A program made the position numbers and the translations under genes. Shown piece after piece: positions 42,551-52,037 of a DNA stretch of 60,364 bases (within the stretch, counting starts at the first letter, position 1; each line of letters starts with the position of its first letter). This DNA comes from Flavobacteriales bacterium (GTDB lineage: Bacteria > Bacteroidota > Bacteroidia > Flavobacteriales_D > Sanyastnellaceae): assembly GCA_029238785.1 (NCBI GenBank), contig JAQWFN010000060.1, forward strand, positions 1 through 60,364, in the 5' to 3' direction. The notes below the pieces were generated by a model, which saw only the letters and a program-made list of their open reading frames with translations, made no database searches and was not told the origin of the DNA.

Positions 42551-44209
42551 TCATTGTTGATAAGCCAAAGAATGGCGAAGGAAATAGCTTCGCTCAGAGC
42601 TTTTTAAGCCCACAGATAGCGACGTTCCTCTTCGCAAGGCCTTGATTGTCAGTATTTCTTTATTGTTGATGACTTCCGTAATAGCATTCCAATTTTTGTC
42701 TAGTAAATGCTCGTTTAAAGAGACCAACACATCACCCACCCAAAGGCCAGCTTGATCTCCAGGTGAGTTCGGATATACATCCCAAACAACAATTTGCTCA
42801 CCTTGCTTCATTAAGCGAAGCCCCAAACGCGTTTCAAAAAAACCAATCTCATTTTGTTCCCAAAGGATGCCCGCCGAGCGAAAGGCTCGCGATAAATACG
42901 GACCATAATCTTCTGTTCCCGAAACAAGGTCGTTCCTTACTCCACTATAATCAAGTTCAAGCACCTCACTCATGGCAGACCAGTAGTCTTCTTCGCTATA
43001 CCCAATGCCCTTTTTGCCGTACTTCTCCCACATGAGCTTCATCACATCATCAAGAGATAGTCTGCCCTCGCTAGCTTCCTTGATCATTTCATCACAAATA
43101 AATGCAATCAAGCAGCCTTCGGTATAAATGGAAACCTTCCTTCCTGGAACCCCGCGCTCGTAACCGTCCAGCCAAGTTTCGTAACTGCTGTCGGCCACCG
43201 ATTTATTCATCCAGCCCCAATTCCAAAAATGCCTGTGCAACTGTTCTTCCATGGTAGCAAGGTAGGTTTCATCAGAAAACACACCGCTTCTATGAAGCAT
43301 CTCATCGCCATAGTAAGTGGTTACCCCTTCGGCCACATATCCTAAACGACTGTAATTTTCTTTGCTGAAGTCGTAGGGCATCATCTCTTTCGGACGAATG
43401 CTTTTGACGTTCCAGGTGTGGTAGAGTTCATGACTGGAAATGCCCAAAAAATCTTTATACAGACTTCCTTCATGCACTTCTGCTCCTGGTCCGAGAGCTA
43501 TAACAGTGCTGTTTTCATGTTCAACACCGTGCCTTACGGGAAAAGGAGGGAGCTGAAACAGGAAGTAATATTCGTCAACAGGAAAACCACCAAAGGCTTC
43601 AAGCTGAACTTGGGTGAATGCTGCGAATTCTTGAAGCACTTTTTCTTTGTTGAGATGATGTTTTCCCAACAAACAAATATGAAAAGGGATGCCCTCGCAA
43701 GTGTAAGTCCAATGCTCAATTTCTTCTGCAGCCATGAACGGACAATCCATCAGCTCCTGAACATTTTTGGCTTGCATTTGATGCTTCGCCGTCTGCTTCA
43801 TCCCGCCCAAAAGCTGATAATTCTCAGGCAAAACAAGTTGAATTTCACAAGCCTCATCTTGAAATTGGCTGTTGTACAAAAAGCAATTCACCGGATTCAC
43901 ATAGAGCTGTTCTGAGGTGAGGTAAGTGCTTCCTGCATTCAGCTCAGCAGCGCAATATACATAGTGAACCCTAATCTCTTTGGCGCCTTCGCATTGCACC
44001 AACCAAGTGTGGTTTCCCTTCGCTTCGAAACTGAAGTCAGGGATTTCAAAGCGCAACAAGTTCTTGGCAAAATCCCCCAATTCATACCTTCCCGGACGCC
44101 AACGTGGAAGTTGCAATTCCATTTGAGCTTGTCCATGAGTAGGGAAGGTAGCGCTAATCATGAGTTCATGCCGATGCGCTGCTTCGTATGAAAGGGTGTA
44201 TTTAACCAT
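42551..44209 (-). CDS. M61-family glycyl aminopeptidase with PDZ domain
   Basis: A 552-residue metallopeptidase without an obvious signal peptide. Zinc site SSHELYHTWNVKSIRP is the M61 motif (H-E-x-x-H-x-W-N). N-terminal beta domain (PRWRPGRYELGDFAKNL), catalytic domain about 230-420 with VAEGVTTYYGDEML, and a C-terminal PDZ domain (about 455-530: GLRLMKQGEQIVVWDVYPNSPGDQAGLWVGDVLVSLN). M61 enzymes prefer N-terminal Gly or Ala. Start at 44209 is chosen because the longer frame overlaps pafA. It follows pafA by 8 bp. Confidence 0.88.
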   Translation of the reverse strand: MVKYTLSYEAAHRHELMISATFPTHGQAQMELQLPRWRPGRYELGDFAKNLLRFEIPDFSFEAKGNHTWLVQCEGAKEIRVHYVYCAAELNAGSTYLTSEQLYVNPVNCFLYNSQFQDEACEIQLVLPENYQLLGGMKQTAKHQMQAKNVQELMDCPFMAAEEIEHWTYTCEGIPFHICLLGKHHLNKEKVLQEFAAFTQVQLEAFGGFPVDEYYFLFQLPPFPVRHGVEHENSTVIALGPGAEVHEGSLYKDFLGISSHELYHTWNVKSIRPKEMMPYDFSKENYSRLGYVAEGVTTYYGDEMLHRSGVFSDETYLATMEEQLHRHFWNWGWMNKSVADSSYETWLDGYERGVPGRKVSIYTEGCLIAFICDEMIKEASEGRLSLDDVMKLMWEKYGKKGIGYSEEDYWSAMSEVLELDYSGVRNDLVSGTEDYGPYLSRAFRSAGILWEQNEIGFFETRLGLRLMKQGEQIVVWDVYPNSPGDQAGLWVGDVLVSLNEHLLDKNWNAITEVINNKEILTIKALRRGTSLSVGLKSSERSYFLRHSLAYQQ

Positions 44210-44217
44210 AGTATCGT

Positions 44218-45912
44218 TTAATCTAGAACCTGGAACAATGGAGTTCCTGTGCAAGCATTGGGGTATTCGATTCCAAGAATTTGGCAAACAGTGGGCGCAA
44301 TGTCGCGAATTTCACTGCGCTCATAACTCTGTCCGTGCTTAATGCCACTTCCATAAATTAGAAAGGGAACGTGCGTGTCGTAATTGTATCCTGATCCATG
44401 AGTGGTTCCGGTTGGTCCATACAACATCCAGTTGGGCTCAAGCACGAGAATCACCTCACCGCTAAATTTCTGACTAAATCCAAGTTGAAGGGTGCTGGCC
44501 ATGCCGTTCAAGAATTCATGCTTGCTCATGGCGTCATGGGTGTAAGTACTTTGTACTCCTTCAAAACTTAGGGCTATATCAGCTGCTTTTTCGCTGGCTT
44601 CGCGAAGGGAAATGCCTTTTTTTGCCAAAAGCGCTTTGTTCAAATAAATCTGCTCGTTGCAGTAGTACTCCACATACTTTCCGGTGCCGTAATCTTCGTT
44701 GAAAATACTATCAATTCGCGCTTCCATTGGGGCGGGATTCCAGTATCCTCCAGGTATTTTGTGCTTTAAAGCATAGTTCGGAACTGGAGAAGCACCGTGG
44801 TCGGCAGTTAAGAAAACCAAGTATTCACCTTCTCCTATGGTGTCATCCAAATAGCTAAGAAGACTAGCGAGTTCAAGGTCTAAGCGCAAATAAGTGTCTT
44901 GGGCTTCCCTACTCTGTGGTCCGAATTGATGACCAACATAATCAGTCGAAGAAAAACTTACGGTGATGAAATCAGTAAAAGCTCCTTTACCCAATTGCTC
45001 TTTTTCGATACACAGTTTCGCAAATTCGGCAACGAGTTCATTTCCATAAGGTGTTGCTTTTAAGATGTCAATGCCCCCGTTTTCTGGAGCTAAAGCACTT
45101 AAATCGTAAGGGAAGGTGGGTTTGATGGTTCCTCTGAACGGACTCTCATAAGGGTTGTTGTCTGGAGCGCTTTCGTCGTAAGTACTTTCATCGCGAAGAA
45201 GGTTCCAGTTGGTGGCCAATCGCTTTTCAGCGCCATCTCCATCGTTGTAATTCTGCACCCAAGCAGGAAGCGTGCTCATGTAGTAATCGCTGCTCACCCA
45301 ATTTCCACCCACAAACCAATAAGCGGCATTGGCAGAATGTCCGGCAGGCAAAATTGCGCCACGGTCTTTCAAACTCACACCAATAACTTTCGAACGCATG
45401 TTCGAAGAAAGTCGCAACTGGTCGGTCATGGTGCTTGAAATCATGTTTCTTGGCGACATTTGCCCCGCTGGTCCCATTGTACCAACTCCAGAAACAGTGC
45501 TGTCTTCTGTGCAGTAAATTTCACGGTTCAAGGAGCGGATGTACCAATTGTTGGCAATTATTCCATGGTAAGCGGGCGTGGTACCTGTGTAAATGCTGGC
45601 GTGGCCCGGACCAGTATAAGTTGGTGTGTAGGAGAAATGGTGGTTCTTGAAAAAGTAACCTTCATTAATGAGGCGTTTGAAACCATCGCTTCCGTAGTCG
45701 TCCCAATACCTTGTAATATAATCGTAGCGCATTTGGTCAACCGTAATGCCTACAACTAGTTTTGGTTTTTCTTTTTTCTGGCTGATGCTCGTCGCTGCGG
45801 GCACTTCAGATCTTGTAGTGCTCATGTTAGCGTTTGTCAATTCGGTGCTTTGCGGAGGTGTTTGGCACATACAAAACACGGGAAGCGACAATAAGAACAG
45901 AAATTTCTTCAT
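44218..45912 (-). CDS. pafA: PafA-like alkaline phosphatase
   Basis: A 564-residue exported lipoprotein-type enzyme (leader ending PVFCMC). The alkaline-phosphatase superfamily zinc and nucleophile motifs are visible: VVGITVDQMRYDYITRYW (first metal Asp), TPTYTGPGHASIYTGTTPAYHGIIANNWY (Thr100 nucleophile and the Asn of the PafA active site), SSTDYVGHQFGP and FLTADHGASPVP. PafA is the calcium-activated, broad-specificity phosphate monoesterase of flavobacteria, acting in the periplasm. A -7 element TAACTTTG lies 16 nt upstream. Confidence 0.9.
   Translation of the reverse strand: MKKFLFLLSLPVFCMCQTPPQSTELTNANMSTTRSEVPAATSISQKKEKPKLVVGITVDQMRYDYITRYWDDYGSDGFKRLINEGYFFKNHHFSYTPTYTGPGHASIYTGTTPAYHGIIANNWYIRSLNREIYCTEDSTVSGVGTMGPAGQMSPRNMISSTMTDQLRLSSNMRSKVIGVSLKDRGAILPAGHSANAAYWFVGGNWVSSDYYMSTLPAWVQNYNDGDGAEKRLATNWNLLRDESTYDESAPDNNPYESPFRGTIKPTFPYDLSALAPENGGIDILKATPYGNELVAEFAKLCIEKEQLGKGAFTDFITVSFSSTDYVGHQFGPQSREAQDTYLRLDLELASLLSYLDDTIGEGEYLVFLTADHGASPVPNYALKHKIPGGYWNPAPMEARIDSIFNEDYGTGKYVEYYCNEQIYLNKALLAKKGISLREASEKAADIALSFEGVQSTYTHDAMSKHEFLNGMASTLQLGFSQKFSGEVILVLEPNWMLYGPTGTTHGSGYNYDTHVPFLIYGSGIKHGQSYERSEIRDIAPTVCQILGIEYPNACTGTPLFQVLD
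44598..44607. repeat. CTTCGCGAAG palindrome within pafA
   Basis: The 10-bp palindrome occurs inside the pafA coding sequence (codons for REASE region). Same core as at 27928, 51943 and 52041. Confidence 0.7.
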
Positions 45913-45928
45913 GAATGCAGATTTGCCT

Positions 45929-45936
45929 CAAAGTTA
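45929..45936 (-). promoter_or_regulatory. -7 element ahead of pafA
   Basis: Leftward TAACTTTG ends 16 nt before the ATG at 45912. No -33 TTG at the usual distance. Confidence 0.45.
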
Positions 45937-45988
45937 CATTCTCTAAACCGATTGCGAAAGGTGAGCAGCTTCAATTATCCTTATGATA

Positions 45989-46354
45989 TTATGATGCCCT
46001 TAGCTTCACCATAAAAAGAATCAAAGCCACGCAAAGAATGACATTAAAGGCAATATTGGCGAAGAACCAGGCCCACATGCCAGCTTCAGCCAACTTAAAA
46101 CTTTCCATGCTGAAAGTGGAAAAGGTGCTAAAACCACCGCAAAAACCGATCGCGATGAAGGCGTAGGTCCAATGATGAGCTCCAGTTTTAGGCACCAAAT
46201 AAAACACGGTGTAAGCAAGAATAAGGCTGGCAAGGGCATTACTTGCCAAAGTGCCCAAGGGAAGACTAATGGAGCTTTTGTTCAATAAAGAACTGATTGC
46301 GAAACGCAGTACACTGCCTAATCCGCCACCAATAAAGATCATCAAATAGTTCAT
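45989..46354 (-). CDS. crcB: Fluoride exporter CrcB/Fluc
   Basis: A 121-residue four-helix protein: GGGLGSVLRFAISSLL, LPLGTLASNALASLILAY, FCGGFSTFSTFSMESFKL (the Fluc F-box region with the Phe and Ser/Thr track) and a final helix. It forms dual-topology dimers that export fluoride. It overlaps the PAP2 gene by 4 bp. I saw no fluoride riboswitch upstream. Confidence 0.92.
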   Translation of the reverse strand: MNYLMIFIGGGLGSVLRFAISSLLNKSSISLPLGTLASNALASLILAYTVFYLVPKTGAHHWTYAFIAIGFCGGFSTFSTFSMESFKLAEAGMWAWFFANIAFNVILCVALILFMVKLRAS

Positions 46355-46941
46355 GCGGGTTCAATTTTTCGTTGGAAGAAAAGAAACAGCCGGAAAGAAA
46401 TGAAACCCATCAGCACTCCAGCCATGGTTCCGCCAATGATATCTAAAGGGTAGTGCACTCCAAGATATATCCTGCTGTAAGCAATTAAACCCGCCCAAGC
46501 GAAAAGCCAACGGTGATTTTTGTTTCGCCCAAAAAGAAGAAAGAAATATGTGGCAATACCAAAAAAGTTAGCCGCATGCCCAGAGATAAAACCATACTTG
46601 CCTCCGCGATATTCATTGCCATCGAAGTTTTCTACGGTGTGGGTTTGCGGACCAATAACATGATGATGAGTAGGGCGGTATCTTTTTACGGTATACTTGA
46701 AGCCGCGAGTAGAAATACTATCCGCACCGCCAATGGTTACTCCCAAGCAAAGGAGTCCGAGAAGAATGGACTTCAACTTGGGATAGCGCTTGGATAAGGT
46801 GTAGAAAAAGAAGACGTAGACAGGAAGCCAGAAAATGGGCCACGATATAAGGAACATCGGGAAATCCAGCCAGTCTGCGTGGAATTGGTTCAAAAAAAGA
46901 AACAGCTCCTGATCGAGCTGCTCTATGGTGTCAAGAATCAT
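46351..46941 (-). CDS. PAP2-superfamily membrane phosphatase
   Basis: A 196-residue membrane protein with the three PAP2 motifs: KRYRPTHHH (KxxxxxxRP), SGHAANFFG (PSGH-like), and SRIYLGVHYPLDIIGG (SRxxxxxHxxxD). It dephosphorylates lipid phosphates, such as undecaprenyl diphosphate or phosphatidate. It lies directly after the acyl-CoA ligase gene (1 nt gap) and before crcB. Confidence 0.9.
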   Translation of the reverse strand: MILDTIEQLDQELFLFLNQFHADWLDFPMFLISWPIFWLPVYVFFFYTLSKRYPKLKSILLGLLCLGVTIGGADSISTRGFKYTVKRYRPTHHHVIGPQTHTVENFDGNEYRGGKYGFISGHAANFFGIATYFFLLFGRNKNHRWLFAWAGLIAYSRIYLGVHYPLDIIGGTMAGVLMGFISFRLFLFFQRKIEPA

Positions 46942-46942
46942 C

Positions 46943-48715
46943 TTATTCGTAAATGCTTGCGATAATGTCGGCGTATTTAGCCATGATTGGCTTTCGCTTT
47001 AATTTGAGAGTAGGTGTTAACTCACCGCTTTCAACAGTGAACAATTCAGGGAGGTACTTCACCTTTTTGATTTGCTCCCATTGGCCAAATTGTTCGTTAA
47101 TGGATTCAATGTCTTTTTGAATGCGTTGAATTACTTTTTCATTCTTGATCATTTCGGCTGGAGTAGTGTACTCAATGCTGTGACGTTTACACCAGGTTTT
47201 AACAGAATCAAAAGAAGGGACGATGAGTGCTGAAGGGTGCTTCTGAGATTCACCAACAACTATGATTTGTTCAATGAATAAAGAGGCTTTCATGGCGTTT
47301 TCAATGAGCTGAGGAGCTACGTATTTACCTCCTGAGGTTTTAAAAATTTCCTTCTTACGATCAGTAATTCTCAAGAATCCGTTTTCAATAACACCAATAT
47401 CTCCTGTGTGGAACCAAGCGTCTTTTAGTACCTCATTGGTTTTTTCTTCGTCTTTGTAGTAGCCCATCATCACGTTCGGACCTTTACATAAAATCTCGCC
47501 GTCTTCCGCGATTTTCACTTCAACATCTTTCAGCAATTTCCCAACGCTTCCAATTTTTAGCATCCCTGGCTTATTCATGGTGTTTACAGAAACAACAGGA
47601 GAGGTTTCTGTTAGACCATAGCCTTCAAAAACAGGGATCTCCGCTGCATTGAAAAAGCGAGCCAAACGCGGTTGAAGTGAGGCACTACCAGAGGCCACGG
47701 CCATGATTTCAGTTAAGCCAAGCGCTTCTCTCACTTTGCTGAAAACGAGTTTTCTGGCCATTTTTAGCTTCCAATTGTACCATCCGCCTTTGCCTTCAGG
47801 TTCCCATTCAAGCGCAGTATCAACAGTCCAATTAAAGATCATCGCCTTCACACCACCAGCACTTTTTCCCTTGGCCACAATTCCATCATGGAACTTTTCC
47901 AGTAAACGCGGAACGGCAGAGAAAACGTGAGGCTTAACAAAAAAGATATCTTCCTTAATGGTCTCTAGACTTTCGGCAAAATAGATGTTTGCACTGTTGT
48001 ACATGTATAAGTAATGCAACATGCGCTCGTAAATATGACATACCGGCAAAAAGCTCAAACAACGATACTCTTTATCTGTAATTACGGGCAGTCGTTCACA
48101 AGAACCCAGCGCGTTAGAAGCAATGTTTCTGTGTGTGAGCATTACTCCTTTTGGGAGCCCGGTAGTTCCTGAAGTGTAAATCAAGGTCGCCAAATCAGTA
48201 TCAAGCACACCAGCTTTTAAAGCATCAAGGTCTGCATCATTGCTTTTGTCTTCGCCCAAATCCAATACCTCTGTCCAGTTTTTTGCTCCCTGAACATCTT
48301 CAAAAGTGTAAGTTTCAATCAGTCCAGGTACTTTGTCTTTAATCGAGCTTACTTTCTGAAAAATCTCATCGTTGGACACAAAGCAGTACTTGGCTTCACT
48401 GTGATTTAAGATGTACTCGTAATCATCAGGAGTCATGGTAGGATAAATCGGCACATCAATCGCCCCAATTTGAAGAATGCCGTGGTCCATAACATTCCAT
48501 TCCATTCGGTTGTTGTGCGAAATGAGCGCCACCTTTTCCCCGGGCTTTACACCAAGTCGCATCAAGCCTCGACTAATTTTATTCAAGTCGTCAATAAAAC
48601 CTTGGGTGCTGTATGATTTCCATTCACCATTGATTTTAGTGTTCAACATTTTTTCTAACGGACGATTCGCTAGTTGGTAGTAAGGAAAGTCAAAAAGTCG
48701 AGTAGGTTGATTCAT
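46943..48715 (-). CDS. Long-chain fatty acid--CoA ligase
   Basis: A 590-residue adenylate-forming enzyme. Core motifs: LIYTSGTTGLPKGVMLTHRN (P-loop-like AMP site), IPVFEGYGLTETSPVVSVNT, AWFHTGDIGVIENGFLRITDRKKEIFKTSGGKYVAPQLIE. It activates long-chain fatty acids with ATP and CoA for beta-oxidation or lipid synthesis. It is the first of three genes running to crcB. Substrate chain length is inferred from the family. Confidence 0.92.
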   Translation of the reverse strand: MNQPTRLFDFPYYQLANRPLEKMLNTKINGEWKSYSTQGFIDDLNKISRGLMRLGVKPGEKVALISHNNRMEWNVMDHGILQIGAIDVPIYPTMTPDDYEYILNHSEAKYCFVSNDEIFQKVSSIKDKVPGLIETYTFEDVQGAKNWTEVLDLGEDKSNDADLDALKAGVLDTDLATLIYTSGTTGLPKGVMLTHRNIASNALGSCERLPVITDKEYRCLSFLPVCHIYERMLHYLYMYNSANIYFAESLETIKEDIFFVKPHVFSAVPRLLEKFHDGIVAKGKSAGGVKAMIFNWTVDTALEWEPEGKGGWYNWKLKMARKLVFSKVREALGLTEIMAVASGSASLQPRLARFFNAAEIPVFEGYGLTETSPVVSVNTMNKPGMLKIGSVGKLLKDVEVKIAEDGEILCKGPNVMMGYYKDEEKTNEVLKDAWFHTGDIGVIENGFLRITDRKKEIFKTSGGKYVAPQLIENAMKASLFIEQIIVVGESQKHPSALIVPSFDSVKTWCKRHSIEYTTPAEMIKNEKVIQRIQKDIESINEQFGQWEQIKKVKYLPELFTVESGELTPTLKLKRKPIMAKYADIIASIYE

Positions 48716-48796
48716 ATATCCCGTTTTAATGTGATTATGGACTTGAAAGATAGGTAAAAAGGCTATTCCTTCGTGACGATATTAACACGCAAATCC

Positions 48797-49633
48797 TCAG
48801 AGAGTTCCACCACAATGCTTGCAAAATTTGGCATCGAAGGCATGGTCTTCTTTTCCGCAAACTGGGCAACTTTGGGTGTTCATGGTGTTTGTTGAATCTG
48901 CTTTCACCATTTCTGAGCTCACAATTCCTGTAGGAACGGCGATAATGGCATAACCTAAAATCATCACCAAACTCGCCAAAGCTTGCCCTACGGCTGTGTG
49001 TGGGTAAATATCACCATAACCCACAGTGGTTAGTGTAATGATGGCCCAATAAATTGCTCTAGGGATGCTTGTAAAACCGTTTTCCGGACCTTCAATCAGA
49101 TACATCACCGTTCCCAAAACAACCACTGCGCTCGATACCGCTAGCAAGAAAACCGAAATCTTGTGCCGACTAGCATTCAGTGCTTTACGGAGCATTTGCC
49201 CTTCTTTCACAAAACCAATGAGTTTTAGCACCCTGAAGATCCGCATTAAACGAAGAATACGAATCACCAGTAAACCACTGCTTCCAATGCTGAGAATGGC
49301 GAGATAGGTTGGAATAATGCTCAATAAGTCAATCAAACCGAAAAAACTGAGGGCATACTTCCAGGGTTTCTGCACCACCAACAAACGCATGATGTATTCA
49401 AAGGTGAAAAGAATAGTGAACAACACCTCCAAACTGAAAAGTAGTTTTCCGTGCTCATCGTTGATGCTGCCCACACTCTCCAGCATCACTACGCCCACAC
49501 TAAGAACAATCAACCACAAAAGAATAACGTCGAATCGCTTTCCTGCTTTGGTGTCGGCCTCAAAGATGATCTCGTGCCAACGATCGCGCCAATTTTCGCC
49601 TTGCTTAGTAGATTGCTGTGGGTTATTGCTCAT
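48797..49633 (-). CDS. Voltage-gated potassium channel with C-terminal zinc ribbon
   Basis: A 278-residue channel with six membrane segments: S4-like RILRLMRIFRVLKLIGFVKEGQMLRKAL, and the pore filter TVGYGDIYP. After S6 the C-terminus has CPVCGKEDHAFDAKFCKHCGG, a four-cysteine zinc-ribbon-like element. It conducts K+ across the inner membrane. The cytosolic zinc ribbon could help tetramerisation or sensing. It is single and divergent from the M43 protease. Confidence 0.92.
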   Translation of the reverse strand: MSNNPQQSTKQGENWRDRWHEIIFEADTKAGKRFDVILLWLIVLSVGVVMLESVGSINDEHGKLLFSLEVLFTILFTFEYIMRLLVVQKPWKYALSFFGLIDLLSIIPTYLAILSIGSSGLLVIRILRLMRIFRVLKLIGFVKEGQMLRKALNASRHKISVFLLAVSSAVVVLGTVMYLIEGPENGFTSIPRAIYWAIITLTTVGYGDIYPHTAVGQALASLVMILGYAIIAVPTGIVSSEMVKADSTNTMNTQSCPVCGKEDHAFDAKFCKHCGGTL

Positions 49634-49717
49634 GCCTGCAAGTTCCTAAAATATTTCATGTGCTCAAAAGATCAAGGCTTCGGGCTTTTTTTTCTAATTT
49701 ACTGCGAAATAAATCAC

Positions 49718-51010
49718 ATGAAAACACTGCTTTCTTCAATCTTGGTGATGTTCTTCACCCTATCAGCCTTGGCACAACATGAAACTTGCGCTCACGATGT
49801 TGTTCTGCAAAAAATGGCTTCCAAAACGCCCCAGTTCATGGGAGCAATGCAAGCCCAATTGGCCCAAAGTGTTAAAGGTGCGAGAGGAGCTCAGAAAAAA
49901 AGCAACACGGTTTATCAAATTCCAGTGGTCTTCCATGTGGTGTACAACACGCCCGAGCAGAACTTGCCCGATGAGGTCTTCACCAATCAAATCGAGATTT
50001 TAACTCAAGACTTTAGGCGTTTGAATCCCAATGCTAATGAAACAAGAGAAATATTCGCAGACATAGCAGCAGATGCGGAAATCGAATTTGTGCTGGCTGC
50101 TGAGGATCCTCAAGGGAACCCAACTAATGGGATAAACCGAGTAGAAACTGAAGAGAGTGGCTTTTTTTTAGATTTCTTTTCTACCGAAATCACGCTCGAT
50201 GAGGTGAAGTTTTCAGAAAGCGGTGGAGCAGATTCTTGGGGAGAGGAGTACCTGAATATTTGGGTTTGTAACATTGAAGACACCGGTTTTGGTCAGCTCC
50301 TGGGCTTCGCTTATCCTCCAAATGGTGCGGCAAACTGGGAGGGCTTTTTTGATTTTATTGCCGAAGATATTGAAGGTGTGGTGGTTCATTATACGGCACT
50401 TGGAAGTAACAACCCTCAGGCAGATGCCGATGGAGTGGCTTTTAACAACGGCGGAAGAACCCTGACGCACGAAGTTGGTCACTTTTTAGGACTTAGACAC
50501 ATTTGGGGCGATGCCTTTTTTAATGGATGTGCCACCGATGACGGAATTGCCGATACACCAGATGCAGCCAGCGGAGCAAACTACAATTGCGACTTCTCAC
50601 TGGATGAATGTACTGATGATGAACTGCCCAACATGATTGAAAATTATATGGACTACAATCAAGACGATTGCATCAATATGTTTACTGCTGAACAAGTGGC
50701 GGTGATGAGGTTTAATTTGGAGAATTTCCGACCACAACTCATCGATGGTCAGTTGGTGAATGTCAACGAAACGATGGTCTTTCAAAATGAATTGAATTTA
50801 TTCCCCAACCCCGCCACTTCACTTCTTCATGTTTCATCTAACACGGACTTAAAGCAACAAGCCTATGTGATTCGCGATTTGAGTGGAAGAGCAATTGCTC
50901 GAGGGACCTTTGATTCGAATCAAGCAGAAGTACCTTTGAACCTGAGCGCTGGTTACTATGTTCTTGAACTTACAGAAGGCAAACTCAGAAAAGCCTTCAT
51001 TGTTGAATAA
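49718..51010 (+). CDS. T9SS-secreted M43-like metalloprotease
   Basis: A 430-residue secreted zinc protease. The leader is MKTLLSSILVMFFTLSALAQ; the catalytic domain has TLTHEVGHFLGLRHIWGD (HExxHxxGxxH zinc site, about residue 250) and ENYMDYNQDDCINMFTAEQ with the met-turn-like region, as in pappalysin-type M43 proteases. A T9SS type A sorting domain closes the protein (FPNPATSLLHVSS, VIRDLSGRAI, SAGYYVLELTEGK). The longer frame opening at 49451 lies over the channel gene, so 49718 is used. Substrates unknown. Confidence 0.9.
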   Translation: MKTLLSSILVMFFTLSALAQHETCAHDVVLQKMASKTPQFMGAMQAQLAQSVKGARGAQKKSNTVYQIPVVFHVVYNTPEQNLPDEVFTNQIEILTQDFRRLNPNANETREIFADIAADAEIEFVLAAEDPQGNPTNGINRVETEESGFFLDFFSTEITLDEVKFSESGGADSWGEEYLNIWVCNIEDTGFGQLLGFAYPPNGAANWEGFFDFIAEDIEGVVVHYTALGSNNPQADADGVAFNNGGRTLTHEVGHFLGLRHIWGDAFFNGCATDDGIADTPDAASGANYNCDFSLDECTDDELPNMIENYMDYNQDDCINMFTAEQVAVMRFNLENFRPQLIDGQLVNVNETMVFQNELNLFPNPATSLLHVSSNTDLKQQAYVIRDLSGRAIARGTFDSNQAEVPLNLSAGYYVLELTEGKLRKAFIVE

Positions 51011-51015
51011 AGAAT

Positions 51016-51046
51016 TTGTACCCCCGATTTTGAGGAGGTACATTTG
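51016..51046 (+). promoter_or_regulatory. Promoter of the hbd-like gene
   Basis: TTG at 51016-51018, 20-bp spacer, TACATTTG at 51039-51046, 18 nt before the ATG at 51065. A close match to consensus. Confidence 0.65.
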
Positions 51047-51064
51047 CCTTGAAAATTTTGAAGC

Positions 51065-51955
51065 ATGAAGAACATTACAGTTATTGGAGCAGGAACGATG
51101 GGGAACGGAATCGCCCATGTTTTTGCCCAAAGTGGATACCAAGTAAGTTTGGTAGATATTTCACAAGACTCATTAGACCGAGCTGTTGGAACCATCAGCA
51201 AGAATCTTGATAGAATGCTTGCAAAAGAGCGCATCACGGAAGCAGAGAAAACGGCAACTTTAGGCAATATCAAAACATTTACGGTATTAAAAGAAGCCAT
51301 CGCTGATGCAGATTTATGCGTCGAAGCAGCAACTGAAAATGTAGACCTCAAACTGCGCATCTTCAGAGACATGGACGAACATGCTCCTGAGAAATGTATT
51401 CTTTCTACCAACACCTCTTCGATTTCAATTACACAAATCGCCGCAGAAACGAAAAGACCAGAGAAGGTCATCGGAATGCACTTTATGAACCCCGTTCCGA
51501 TCATGAAATTGGTTTAAGTCATTCGCGGTTATGCTACTTCTGACGAGGTGTGCTCAAGCATCATGGCCATGTCCAAAGACCTGGGGAAAATTCCAGTGGA
51601 AGTGAACGATTATCCAGGATTCGTGGCAAATAGAATCTTAATGCCAATGATCAATGAAGCCATCATTACTTTGCATGAAGGCGTTGCAGGCGTGGAAGAA
51701 ATTGATACGGTGATGAAGCTTGGTATGGCTCATCCAATGGGACCTTTGCAATTGGCCGACTTTATTGGCTTGGACGTGTGTTTGAGCATTTTAAAGGTCT
51801 TGCACGATGGTTTTGGAAACCCAAAATATGCACCCTGTCCTTTGCTCGTGAACATGGTTATGGCAGGTAAAAAAGGAGTTAAATCAGGCGAAGGTTTCTA
51901 TACCTATACAAAAGGAAGTAAAGACCTTGTTGTTGCTCCGAACTTCGCGAAGTAA
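51065..51955 (+). pseudogene. hbd: 3-hydroxybutyryl-CoA dehydrogenase interrupted by a stop codon
   Basis: Two halves lie in the same frame. The first (51065-51517) has ITVIGAGTMGNGIAHVFAQSGYQVSLVDI (NAD motif) and NTSSISITQIA, HFMNPVPIMKLV, then TAA at 51515-51517. The second continues at once with [11 protein letters not shown], then [21 protein letters not shown] and [20 protein letters not shown]. In relatives the residue at the stop is Glu (MKLVE), so a GAA or GAG codon appears to have changed to TAA. Without the stop it is 296 residues, normal for the family. It could be dead, read through, or an assembly error. Confidence 0.8.
51942..51953. repeat. ACTTCGCGAAGT palindrome at the hbd 3' end
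   Basis: A 12-bp perfect palindrome over the last codons of the hbd-like gene, with the CTTCGCGAAG core. Confidence 0.7.
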
Positions 51956-51972
51956 AAGATTCAAAGTATTTA

Positions 51973-52006
51973 AAAAGGGTTGTCAGTAATGCCAGCCCTT
52001 TTTTTT
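51973..52006 (+). terminator. Terminator after hbd
   Basis: AAAGGGTTG/CCAGCCCTTT arms (one G-T pair) with a following run of eight T residues. Confidence 0.8.
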
Positions 52007-52037
52007 GTCCGAAATTGTTCATCGTCCAATCCATCAT

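Noticed and set aside
43418-43915. 165-codon plus-strand frame
   Set aside because: It lies wholly antisense to the M61 peptidase catalytic region, which has clear motifs; no family features.
46355-46941. Fluoride riboswitch for crcB
   Set aside because: crcB overlaps the preceding PAP2 gene by 4 bp, leaving no leader; no riboswitch-like structure was recognised.
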